Below are positions 1-6,994 of a DNA stretch of 15,291 nt, piece by piece. The DNA comes from Bacillota bacterium (GTDB lineage: Bacteria > Bacillota > Clostridia > Lachnospirales > Lachnospiraceae): positions 1 to 15,291 of the forward strand of contig JAEYRK010000033.1 of NCBI GenBank assembly GCA_023435645.1. Direction: 5' to 3'. Each line of letters starts with the position of its first letter. The stretch's first letter is position 1. A program made the translations under genes and the position numbers. A model generated the notes under the pieces. It made no database searches. It worked only from the letters and a program-made list of their open reading frames with translations, and had not been told where the DNA came from.

Positions 1-869
1 CCTGCATTCTTACCCCGAAAGAAGCGCTGAAAGATATAGGGAAGCTCCTCCTTACTAATTCCCTTCCCCTTATCCTTAACCTGTATTTCAGTAAAGATCG
101 GATTTTCCGAATATTTTATTGTGATTGTTCCTCCGTCCTCGGTATGCTCCATACAGTTCTTGAGGATATTAATCAGAGCCTCTGAGCACCAATTCAAATC
201 CCCGAGAAAGGAGACCTGCTCCTCTCCCTGAAGGATCAGCTTCTGATTTCTAAGCTCCATCGGTATCCTCAGAGGTTTGACTGCCCTCTCAATGAGATTA
301 ACTGCCGGTATGACCTCCCTCTTAAATTCAACTGTTCCGGCATCCAGCTTGGACAGCTTAAGCAGGGAGGATAACAGCCATTCCATCCGTTCCAGCTGCT
401 GCAGTAGGGATCTGGTAAACTCTGCCCTTTTCTCTGCGGAGAGATCGTCCCTACTTAACAGATCTGCCATCACCATCATGGAGGTCAGCGGAGTCTTAAG
501 CTGATGGGAGATGTCGGACAGGGCATCGGCCAGCTGCTGCTTCTCCGTCTTTAAAAGCTCCGCCTGCTTTGACAGTATCAGGGTTACCTTGTAGATATCA
601 CTTTTTAAAATGCTGAGCTCACCCTCTTGATTATCTCTTAGGTCAAAGGAATAGTCCCCCCCATAGATTCGTCTCAGGTACCCTGATAGTTTTTGAATGT
701 CCCCATACCTTCTGCCGGTAAAAATTACTGTCAGCAGGAGGAAGGCCCCGAAGAAGATCATGGTAATTATTCCATATCGAACATCCAGGGCAAATGCAAG
801 TACACTTCCCAATAAGGATGTTGATCCCATGAAAATTAACATAGTTCTGAATTCTTTATTACGGAGCAT
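1..869 (-). CDS. Sensor histidine kinase, C-terminus cut by window edge
   Basis: Reading the minus strand from an ATG at 869 gives an open frame of 289 complete codons that runs off the left edge. Two hydrophobic segments at about residues 10-30 and 33-51 predict a short membrane hairpin with almost no outside sensor domain. A HAMP-like or linker stretch follows, then the dimerisation box DISHQLKTPLTSM with the phospho-accepting His at 122. The N box (NILKNCMEHT, Asn238), the G1 box (DKGKGI) and the F box (FQRFFRG) of the HATPase domain are visible; only the last part of the ATPase is missing. It starts one base after the stop of the response regulator (TGAGATG), so the two are surely co-translated and form a cognate pair. 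Kinases with so little outside sensor often work with an ABC transporter in antibiotic-peptide sensing; the genes that would show this lie outside the window. The signal is unknown. Confidence 0.93.
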   Translation of the reverse strand, partial: MLRNKEFRTMLIFMGSTSLLGSVLAFALDVRYGIITMIFFGAFLLLTVIFTGRRYGDIQKLSGYLRRIYGGDYSFDLRDNQEGELSILKSDIYKVTLILSKQAELLKTEKQQLADALSDISHQLKTPLTSMMVMADLLSRDDLSAEKRAEFTRSLLQQLERMEWLLSSLLKLSKLDAGTVEFKREVIPAVNLIERAVKPLRIPMELRNQKLILQGEEQVSFLGDLNWCSEALINILKNCMEHTEDGGTITIKYSENPIFTEIQVKDKGKGISKEELPYIFQRFFRGKNA

Positions 870-870
870 C

Positions 871-1548
871 TCAGTCACCCACCTTATAGCCCAAGCCTCG
901 GACTGTCTTTATCATCACCGGGTTTTGTGGATCCTCCTCCAGCTTCTCCCGAATTCTCTTGATATATACGGTTAGGGTATTATCATTTACAAAATCGCCT
1001 GCCACATCCCATATCCCTTCCAGCAGCTGATTTCTGGATAATACCTGACCCTCGTGATTGGCAAAGGTTAATAAGAGTCTATATTCCAATGCCGTCAGAC
1101 TGACCTCCTGTCCATTCTTATAAACCTTTGCGTCCAGGGTGTGAATGCGGATATTCCCCAATTCAACAATATTCTTAGAGGTATTCTCCTTGCGGTACCT
1201 TCTCATCACCGTCTGAATTCTGGCCATAAGCTCCCGGATCCGGAAGGGCTTTGTGATATAATCATCCGCCCCCATATTGAGTCCCATCACTACATTTACT
1301 TCCTCATCACAGGCAGTCAGGATAATCACAGGCAGATCCCACATCGTTCTTGCCTGCTTACAAAGCTCATATCCGCTGCCATCCGGAAGAGACAGATCAA
1401 AGATGCACAGGTCTACTCCTTGCTCCGACAATGCCCTCCTTCCCTCCGCCACATTGTGGCATAGGGTAACCTCGAAGCCCTCCTCGACCAGAGAGTATTC
1501 CAACCCCATGGCAATTGTTTTATCATCCTCTACGATTAATATCCTCAT
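871..1548 (-). CDS. OmpR/PhoB-family response regulator
   Basis: A 225-residue protein of the normal length for this family. The receiver domain (about 1-115) shows the acidic pocket E7-D8-D9, the phospho-acceptor Asp51 in IFDLSLPDGSG, the switch Thr78 and Lys100 in TKPF. The C-terminal winged-helix DNA-binding domain (about 128-223) ends with the typical VKTVRGLGYKV-like motif, here MIKTVRGLGYKVGD. The start has a strong ribosome binding site, AGGGAGG, 5 bases upstream. It is the first gene of a two-gene unit with the histidine kinase at 1-869. It should bind promoter DNA after phosphorylation by that kinase. Target genes cannot be told from the sequence; the lack of any linked pst or van gene on this side argues against giving it a specific name. 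Confidence 0.95.
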   Translation of the reverse strand: MRILIVEDDKTIAMGLEYSLVEEGFEVTLCHNVAEGRRALSEQGVDLCIFDLSLPDGSGYELCKQARTMWDLPVIILTACDEEVNVVMGLNMGADDYITKPFRIRELMARIQTVMRRYRKENTSKNIVELGNIRIHTLDAKVYKNGQEVSLTALEYRLLLTFANHEGQVLSRNQLLEGIWDVAGDFVNDNTLTVYIKRIREKLEEDPQNPVMIKTVRGLGYKVGD

Positions 1549-1620
1549 ACGATCCTCCCTGCTTACCAGGTGATTGATACCGCTGATCCTCTCAGAGAAC
1601 CACCCAGTCTTGTCTCCACT

Positions 1621-1649
1621 ATCATAGTACCATCTCTGTCAAAAAACAA
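1621..1649 (-). promoter_or_regulatory. Possible promoter of the two-component pair
   Basis: On the minus strand a TTGTTT (1649-1644) lies 17 bases before TATGAT (1626-1621), a weak -35 with a good -10. The -10 sits inside a small perfect dyad, ACTAT-G-ATAGT (1618-1628), which could be an operator. The match is modest and was judged by eye. Confidence 0.3.
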
Positions 1650-1661
1650 TGCCTTCCTGTA

Positions 1662-1703
1662 ATAAAAAATCTCCGGACTGATCAACATCGTCTCAGTCCG
1701 GAG
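1662..1703 (-). terminator. Intrinsic terminator of the BIG2 surface-protein gene
   Basis: Perfect 11-bp inverted repeat CTCCGGACTGA (1671-1681) and TCAGTCCGGAG (1693-1703) with an 11-base loop. On the minus strand the hairpin is followed by ATTTTTTATT. It lies 30 bases after the stop of the gene at 1734-3302 and separates it from the response regulator. Confidence 0.9.
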
Positions 1704-1733
1704 GTTACTTAGGTGCTTTCATACCATGATATT

Positions 1734-3302
1734 TTATTCGCTAACCTCTATTTTGCAGAAGGTCCTCTTTCCGTTAAAGGAAGTTACAACCACTGTTGCA
1801 ATCCCTGGCTTCATACCCGTGACCTTACCGTCCTTCAACATAGCCACCGATTCATTCGTACAGGTCCAAATCAGAGTTTTGTTTGTTACATGCTCCGGAG
1901 TAAAGGTAATGATGAGCTCCTTCGTTTCTCCTACCTTCAGTTGAAGGTTTTTATCCATACTGATGCTTTCCACCGTGACATTTGCCGGTGTCGGCGTCGG
2001 TGTTGGCGTGGCAGTTGGCTTTGGTTTCGGAGTGGGTTCAGGTTTTTTTGAGACAGTAATCGTGGCAGTGGCACTTTTGCCCTCCAACTTGGCTGTAATT
2101 GTACAGGTACCGGTTCCCTTAGCCGTTACCTTACCTGTGGAGCTTACTGTTGCAATCTTTTCATTGGAGCTTTTCCAGGTTGGCTTTCCTTTCGTTGCAT
2201 TCTGTGGTGAAGCCTCGGCCTTAAGGGTGTAGCTATCTCCTACCGTAAGGGAAAGCTTCGTTTTACTCAGAGAAAGCTTTTTTACTGACAAATCCCCAAC
2301 GGTGATAACACAGGTATCCTTTGCTTTTCCATCATAGGCTCTCGCTGTAATTGTAACCTTACCCTTTTTAATCGCAGTGGCTCTTCCATCCATGGTAATC
2401 TTGACAATCTTGGGATCACTGGAGGTGTAATAACAGGCACCGGTAGCATCCGAGGGCTTCAGACTGGGTTTGAAGGTATAGATATCCCCTAGCTTCATTG
2501 TTTTACTGGTTGGAAGGTCCACTTCCTTGATGGGGATATAGTCCCCTGTTACGATCCGGTAGCCTAGTCCGTAGAGTCCATCCTTCTCCTTATGGCTAAT
2601 GATTATTGTATAGGTACCCGCCGCCAGCTTCTGATCCAAAAGGAATATCGTAGTATTATGATAGGCCCTTCCTTCAGCCACAATAGCTCCTTTGGAATTT
2701 TTCACTGTAATGTTCAGACTAGTTTTCTCATTGCAGGTTACCTTCATCTGAAACTGTTTGCTCTTAGTAAATTTGATTGTATAATAATCCTCAGTCTCGC
2801 CATAGGTCAGGACACCGGGATAGGATTTATGATTGCTGATGGGAGTTGCCTGCTTTAGGCTGTTGTTCCGCTCGTAGTCTATGGTATAAATCGGTGTAAA
2901 CTCCGTATGAATCCGATAGGAGCCGGAAATGACGATAATCGGGTTCGATAAATCCAGCTGATAGATTCCCGCTGATACATAGAGCTCATACTGCAGAAGG
3001 GAATACCCCTGCTTCTCATCATATCTGGTGATCTTCGGATATGGGTCACTTTTTCCTTCCGGGTATATAGACGTATGGAGCTCATCCTTCGCAAAGCATT
3101 TGATTGTCACCGTCAAAAGTCCGTTACTGGTGGGTTCAAGCCTATAGCTTTTCACCTTTCCATCCTTTAATACTCCTTCAGCCGTTTTTCCTATTTTCAA
3201 ATCTATGACAGACTTTTCTTCCTCCGCCGATGCGAATCCCGGAATCATCAGGACCTGTAACAGCATCATCACAAATAATAGGACTATCATTTTCCTTTTC
3301 AT
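1734..3302 (-). CDS. Secreted surface protein with three BIG2 Ig-like domains
   Basis: A 522-residue exported protein. The N-terminus is a classical Sec signal peptide (KRK, a hydrophobic core, then ASA cut near residue 26). Residues 31-135 and 145-250 form two beta-rich modules resembling the PPC-type domains of secreted bacterial proteins (for example TEDYYTIKFT and LAAGTYTIIIS). Three bacterial Ig-like group 2 (BIG2) domains follow at about 257-336, 341-418 and 443-521, with the typical SSD/SSNEKIATVSSTGKVTAKGTGTCTITA pattern. A Pro-Thr-rich linker (about 419-440) separates domains 2 and 3. I see no LPxTG sorting signal, transmembrane tail, SLH or choline-binding repeat, so it is probably secreted or held non-covalently. 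A GGGGAAG site precedes the ATG. It has its own promoter and terminator. BIG2 domains usually serve adhesion or as structural spacers; the ligand is unknown. Confidence 0.88.
   Translation of the reverse strand: MKRKMIVLLFVMMLLQVLMIPGFASAEEEKSVIDLKIGKTAEGVLKDGKVKSYRLEPTSNGLLTVTIKCFAKDELHTSIYPEGKSDPYPKITRYDEKQGYSLLQYELYVSAGIYQLDLSNPIIVISGSYRIHTEFTPIYTIDYERNNSLKQATPISNHKSYPGVLTYGETEDYYTIKFTKSKQFQMKVTCNEKTSLNITVKNSKGAIVAEGRAYHNTTIFLLDQKLAAGTYTIIISHKEKDGLYGLGYRIVTGDYIPIKEVDLPTSKTMKLGDIYTFKPSLKPSDATGACYYTSSDPKIVKITMDGRATAIKKGKVTITARAYDGKAKDTCVITVGDLSVKKLSLSKTKLSLTVGDSYTLKAEASPQNATKGKPTWKSSNEKIATVSSTGKVTAKGTGTCTITAKLEGKSATATITVSKKPEPTPKPKPTATPTPTPTPANVTVESISMDKNLQLKVGETKELIITFTPEHVTNKTLIWTCTNESVAMLKDGKVTGMKPGIATVVVTSFNGKRTFCKIEVSE
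1983..2048 (-). repeat. Pro-Thr linker-coding low-complexity repeat
   Basis: Codons 419-440 of the BIG2 protein are a run of Pro, Thr and Lys-Pro pairs (KPTATPTPTPTP-like). The DNA is a degenerate six-base repeat. Such linkers are common between domains of secreted clostridial proteins and can change length by slippage. Confidence 0.7.
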
Positions 3303-3329
3303 ACTTCTTCCCCTTTAAGTATTTTCCTT

Positions 3330-3358
3330 ATTATACCATTGCATAATTAAGCAATCAA
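3330..3358 (-). promoter_or_regulatory. Promoter of the BIG2 gene with palindrome in the spacer
   Basis: TTGATT (3358-3353) lies exactly 17 bases before a consensus TATAAT (3335-3330) on the minus strand, 27 bases before the start codon at 3302. The spacer holds an 18-bp near-perfect palindrome, ATTGC-ATAATTAA-GCAAT (3338-3355; 16 of 18 positions symmetric), which fits an operator that would block or help RNA polymerase. Confidence 0.65.
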
Positions 3359-3456
3359 TATCATATCCTAATTTTTGTATATTTCTGTTGTATCCTGAGT
3401 TTATATCATTTTTGTTCTATTTTGCCTCTCATTCCAACAAAACCGCGGGAAAGCAT

Positions 3457-5517
3457 TTATTTTTGTGTCAATACAGACTTCAAATCAAAGGCAGCAATCC
3501 GGTCCACGATATAGGAAGCCTTAGGGAAAGCTCCGGATTCAAAATTCACATAAAGAAATCCGCCGTCCAAAGCAATCTCTTCATTCATTGAGGGCATTTC
3601 TATGGTACGGATGAGCTTACCTAAGGGGGTGACCCCCTTGTTCGTCACGGTAAGATCCGGCCGGTACACATCCAGCTGTCTCATATAGCCCCGAAGGCCC
3701 TTATGTATCTGGCAGGAACGGGACAGCAGCAGGTATCCGTCCTCTGTAAAGGCAACTCCCTGTACCCGGTTCGGCATATTGATGGTATCCACCTGTACTA
3801 AGGATATTTCATCCTCCTCATCATGGATGTAATAGCTGTTCAGCTTTGTAGCCTTCAGTTCATCATAGGAACCGATCCAGAGCAGATCATCATAATAGGT
3901 CAGGTAGGAAGCGGTTATCTCCAGCTTGCAGGATTTCAAGAATCTGATCGGTGTATAGGGCTTGCCGCTTTCCGCCGCTGCTATGACTTCCTGAAAGGGT
4001 ATGACGGAGGCCTTCTTGCCATCAGCCACCCATACATAGGTTCCATCAAAGGCGATTCCTCCCGCATGGGATTTCACGGGAAGAATAAGCGTCGTAAGTA
4101 GCTTCCCTGTCGCTTTATCCATCACATAGATCACGGAGTTTTCCTCCGAGGCCATATCATAAGCGGTCATTAACAGATAATCTCCGGCAAAGGTGATACC
4201 CTGAGGACACATCCTTGTGCTGGCAAACCCATTGATATTTGTATGAATTAGACCCGGAATGACCATGCTTCTGGTATAATCCACATTCTTGCGGAAAAAT
4301 TCCAGCTCTTGATAAGCGGAGGAGGCTTCAAATGCTTCCCTATCTGCAAAATACTTCGGTGTCGTGCTGGTGGCCGGAATTTGCTGAAGCTGCACCTGAT
4401 GCTTCACCGAGGCCGGGCTCTCATAACCTTTCCCTTCAAATTCCCTGTATGAGACAATGTAGAAGGTGTAGGAATAATCATTTTCCAGATTCTCTGCCAG
4501 ATAAGTAGTATTCGCATTTCCCATATTTGTTGTAAGTAGCGTATAACCGCTGATATCATCCCCGATATAGAGCTTGTAGGAGGAGGCTCCGGTGACCTTA
4601 TTCCAGGAAAGCCTGACCTTTTGATCCCCTGCCTTGTATTTTAAGGCCGGGCTTGCAGGCAGAGTGCTGGTGCTGACCTCCTGTGAGAAGCCGCCGGTGT
4701 AAATATCCTTATGAATATAGGCACATACCTTATATCGGTAACCGGTTCCGGAGGCTACCTTTGTATCTGTATAGGCTGCTGAGGCAGCTGTAGCAAGATA
4801 GGTATATTGTTTCGAGCCTGCCGGTGCACGGTAAAGCAGATATCCGGTCATGCCGGGAAGCTCATCCCAGGCCAGAGATACGGAGGAAACTGTGGTGGCT
4901 GTTACCTGAAAGCCTGTTACAGCTGCCGGTTCCTTTACCGTTGTATAGGGAAGAGAGTAATCCCCATAGCTGATCGCACCATAGATGTCGTAGACAGCAC
5001 GAATGCTATAGGTATGCGCTACTGCCGGTGAATCATATAGAATCGCACGATTGGTTACGGTGCTACTAGCAATACTGCTATTGTTATATTCATCCAATCG
5101 GTATACCTCATAGCCGGAGGCACCTGCAACCGGTTTCCAGGTGAGGGTGATATAATCCGCCTTCAAATCCTCCTGGGATATGCCGGATACCCTGGCCGGA
5201 AGAACCTGAATCATCACTGAGGTCATGCTATTTTGATAGTATAACCATATTACCTGGCTCCCCAGCTTACTGCTGTCATAGCCCTCCACTCGGTAGTCGG
5301 TAATCACCTGCTTTGTGCCGTCACTATAGACCGCTGTCAGAATCATATCCTTCAGATCCAATTCCTCACCGCTCCGATAGGTAGTTTTTGATGGGTAAGC
5401 TGTTATCTCAAGCATTGTTACAGTTCCCTCTGCCCTTGCGATATGAGGCAGGAATAGCCCGGAAGCTATAACAATGAGGGTCAGTAGAAGCCTTTGTATT
5501 ATTCTTTTATTAGCCAT
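3457..5517 (-). CDS. Secreted protein: Ig-like, three fibronectin III-like domains, predicted beta-propeller
   Basis: A 686-residue exported protein. The signal peptide is residues 1-29 (hydrophobic core, then ARA). Residues 32-107 form an Ig-like domain with the TYRSGEELDLKDMILTAVY pattern of the group 3 (BIG_3) type. Three fibronectin III-like modules follow at about 110-196, 198-285 and 288-375, each with a SxxLxW and GYxxYR/YKLY pattern. Residues about 415-683 have short repeated beta segments (GITFAGDYLLMTAY, GIAFDGTYVWVAD, LLWIGSYDE, GVAFTEDGYLLLSRS, EEIALDGGFLYVNFE) that look like the blades of a beta-propeller. No cell-wall anchor is visible. The ATG has AAGGAG 7 bases upstream. It stands alone between pstS and the BIG2 gene. 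The sequence shows no catalytic motif, so binding to a polymer or another surface partner is only a guess. Confidence 0.85.
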   Translation of the reverse strand: MANKRIIQRLLLTLIVIASGLFLPHIARAEGTVTMLEITAYPSKTTYRSGEELDLKDMILTAVYSDGTKQVITDYRVEGYDSSKLGSQVIWLYYQNSMTSVMIQVLPARVSGISQEDLKADYITLTWKPVAGASGYEVYRLDEYNNSSIASSTVTNRAILYDSPAVAHTYSIRAVYDIYGAISYGDYSLPYTTVKEPAAVTGFQVTATTVSSVSLAWDELPGMTGYLLYRAPAGSKQYTYLATAASAAYTDTKVASGTGYRYKVCAYIHKDIYTGGFSQEVSTSTLPASPALKYKAGDQKVRLSWNKVTGASSYKLYIGDDISGYTLLTTNMGNANTTYLAENLENDYSYTFYIVSYREFEGKGYESPASVKHQVQLQQIPATSTTPKYFADREAFEASSAYQELEFFRKNVDYTRSMVIPGLIHTNINGFASTRMCPQGITFAGDYLLMTAYDMASEENSVIYVMDKATGKLLTTLILPVKSHAGGIAFDGTYVWVADGKKASVIPFQEVIAAAESGKPYTPIRFLKSCKLEITASYLTYYDDLLWIGSYDELKATKLNSYYIHDEEDEISLVQVDTINMPNRVQGVAFTEDGYLLLSRSCQIHKGLRGYMRQLDVYRPDLTVTNKGVTPLGKLIRTIEMPSMNEEIALDGGFLYVNFESGAFPKASYIVDRIAAFDLKSVLTQK

Positions 5518-5604
5518 TTTCTCACTCCTTGCTGTTGATTGCCATTTCGTGTCTCCAGTTTGTTCAACCTAAGATTACCATAGCTACAATCATTTGTAAA
5601 TGTT

Positions 5605-5682
5605 CCTGGGATAATCTGATACATACAAAATAATCCAATATCAGACCGGAGGAAATCGCTGGGGAAGCCCTCCTATCCCAAG
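5605..5682 (-). other. Possible structured leader RNA (three-way junction)
   Basis: Read on the minus strand, three nested or adjacent inverted repeats fit a three-way junction. P1 is TGGGATA (5680-5674) with TATCCCA (5613-5607), extended by a wobble and a G-C pair. P2 is GGAGG (5673-5669) with CCTCC (5652-5648). P3 is TCTGATA (5645-5639) with TATCAGA (5621-5615). P2 directly abuts P1, and one base joins P3 to P1. It ends 87 bases before the start codon of the fibronectin/propeller gene, so it would be part of that gene's leader if transcription starts upstream of it. It matches no riboswitch I know. Confidence 0.35.
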
Positions 5683-5694
5683 GTGCGGTAATAT

Positions 5695-5734
5695 AAAAAG
5701 AAGAATTGTCCTTGTTTCCATTGACAATTCTTCT
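5695..5734 (-). terminator. Intrinsic terminator of pstS
   Basis: Perfect 12-bp inverted repeat AGAAGAATTGTC (5699-5710) and GACAATTCTTCT (5723-5734), with a 12-base loop. On the minus strand it is followed by TTTTATATTA. It lies about 40 bases after the pstS stop. Confidence 0.88.
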
Positions 5735-5773
5735 CCTCTATCTCAATTCTCTTCTCCCGACGATCTGTCGTGA

Positions 5774-6655
5774 TTAATCAACGGGGATCAATCCAACACT
5801 CGTGATTAATTCCCTACCCTCCTCCGATTCTAGGTATTCGAAGAAGGCCTGCACCAATTCGCTCTGTTCTGAGATCTCACCGACGGTTGCCATCACAAAC
5901 GGACGACTTAGGAAGTAACTCCCTGATTTGATTTGATCAGTCGTAGGTGCTACACCCTCAAGCTTGACAGCATGTACGGTGTCATCAAGGACATCCAGAG
6001 AGACATATCCGATCGCCCCGGGTGTGGATGCCACCTTCGCCATAACACCACCCGTACTGTTGATTTCGTTAGAATACCTGCAGATTTCTTCGATCTTAAG
6101 AAGCTCCTCAAATGCTCCTCTTGTTCCTGAGCCTGCCTCACGACCGATTACCACCACCGGTTGGTTCGCCCCTCCAAGCTCTTTCCAGTTGGTGATTTCA
6201 CCGGTAAAAATCCGAATTAACTGGTCCTTATCTAAATCGGATACTGCATTGGACTTGTCAAGTATTACAGCGATTCCGTCGATTGCCACAATATTTTCTA
6301 TGGCACCGGAGCTCTTCTCCTCCTCCTTAAGGTTTCTGGAGGCATTTCCAATATCAGCATTTCCTGCAAGTACCGCTTCCACACCGGCACTGGAGCCCGG
6401 AAATTCTGCTGTTACAAAAACCTTCGGATATTTTAACATAAATCCCTCTGCTACAACATTGGCCAGCTTCTCCATAGAGGTGGAGCCTACCATCGTGATT
6501 GTTCCTGATAAGGTCTTCCCCTCCGTATTCGATGTCTCTGCCGCCTTACTCTGATCCGTATTCTTCCTTCCCTCCTGCGCACAGGCACTGAATAAGCCTA
6601 CCGCGAAAACAGCTGCCAATAGTATCGTAATGATCCCTCTTATCCTTTTCTTCAT
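5774..6655 (-). CDS. pstS: Phosphate ABC transporter substrate-binding lipoprotein PstS
   Basis: A 293-residue lipoprotein that should capture inorganic phosphate outside the membrane and pass it to the PstCAB transporter. The signal peptide ends in a lipobox (LFSAC, lipidated Cys25). A Ser/Thr/Glu-rich tether follows to about residue 50. Ligand-binding motifs of the PBP-like family are present: GSTS at 57-60, FPGSSAG at 85-91, ADIGNASR at 100-107 and the phosphate signature GREAGSGTRGAFE at 171-183. The length is normal. AAGGAG lies 8 bases before the ATG. Unusually, no pstC, pstA, pstB or phoU gene is adjacent: the gene has its own terminator, and a terminator also lies upstream. It may serve a transporter encoded elsewhere or act as an extra binding protein. 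A different oxyanion cannot be excluded. Confidence 0.92.
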   Translation of the reverse strand: MKKRIRGIITILLAAVFAVGLFSACAQEGRKNTDQSKAAETSNTEGKTLSGTITMVGSTSMEKLANVVAEGFMLKYPKVFVTAEFPGSSAGVEAVLAGNADIGNASRNLKEEEKSSGAIENIVAIDGIAVILDKSNAVSDLDKDQLIRIFTGEITNWKELGGANQPVVVIGREAGSGTRGAFEELLKIEEICRYSNEINSTGGVMAKVASTPGAIGYVSLDVLDDTVHAVKLEGVAPTTDQIKSGSYFLSRPFVMATVGEISEQSELVQAFFEYLESEEGRELITSVGLIPVD

Positions 6656-6786
6656 ACAATTCTCCTTTTCATTCTCTGACTCCTACGGCTCATGATTCTA
6701 TGATTTCCGTCCGGTACAATTGTAATTTACCATTAAGTTCGATCATCAAATACCATGCTTCTGTTTATTTTTTGTTAAATCGATGT

Positions 6787-6831
6787 AAAAAAAAATATGC
6801 CGGATTTTACATTTCGTAAAAAACGGCATAT
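6787..6831 (-). terminator. Intrinsic terminator downstream of metY
   Basis: Perfect 8-bp outer stem ATATGCCG (6795-6802) with CGGCATAT (6824-6831), and an inner stem TTTTAC (6805-6810) with GTAAAA (6816-6821). On the minus strand a run of nine T follows at once (6795-6787). It lies 163 bases after the metY stop, which is rather far, but no other gene lies between. If a promoter exists inside that stretch, the same hairpin could act as an attenuator for pstS. Confidence 0.85.
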
Positions 6832-6876
6832 ACCAACAGTGACGGTCAGCTTCTCTTGACAAACAATATATAAGGA

Positions 6877-6953
6877 AGGACCGCTGACTATTAGGTCCAT
6901 AAATACCGGAGCTATCTCCCATGTGAACGCTCTACCTCATTGTCTGCGGTCCT
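6877..6953 (-). other. Long-range inverted repeat after metY, possible structured RNA
   Basis: AGGACCGCTGAC (6877-6888) and GTCTGCGGTCCT (6942-6953) pair at 11 of 12 positions. Within the 53-base loop GGAG and CTCC (around 6908-6919) can form a small inner hairpin. The GCTGAC part of the left arm can alternatively pair with GTCAGC at 6845-6850, so two exclusive folds are possible. It lies between the metY stop and its terminator. Confidence 0.35.
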
Positions 6954-6994
6954 AAAATCCTATGTATTATGGAGTTGCTTTTAATACTTCCGCC

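Larger units (their letters stand above)
6656..6994 (-). other. Intergenic region between metY and pstS
   Basis: This 339-base gap has no credible ORF. From right to left it holds the metY 3' end with an imperfect long inverted repeat (6877-6953), the metY terminator (6787-6831), and about 130 bases of AT-rich pstS upstream DNA. In that part I see a TACAAT (6723-6718) with only a weak -35. Two imperfect TTAACA/TAAACA hexamers five bases apart (6778-6762) loosely recall PhoP-type repeats, but they are too weak to annotate as a PHO box. Confidence 0.5.

Noticed and set aside
1963..2232. Plus-strand Val/Gly-rich ORF opposite the BIG2 gene
   Set aside because: It is the antisense reading of the Pro-Thr linker and BIG2 domains; low complexity and no start signals.
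5605..5682. Hammerhead ribozyme in the three-way junction
   Set aside because: The core would need CUGANGA and GAAA in the junction; the sequence has CTGATAT and lacks the GAAA.
5964..6554. Long plus-strand ORF of 196 codons opposite pstS
   Set aside because: It is the mirror of a clear PstS gene, has Ser/Pro/Ile-rich composition typical of antisense frames, and shows no ribosome binding site or domain.
6762..6778. PHO-box-like repeats TTAACA/TAAACA before pstS
   Set aside because: Only two imperfect repeats in an AT-rich stretch, too weak to call without a genome-specific motif.
6856..6878. Perfect TTGACA on the plus strand after metY
   Set aside because: No acceptable -10 at 16-18 bases (GACCGC is found there) and no plus-strand gene follows.
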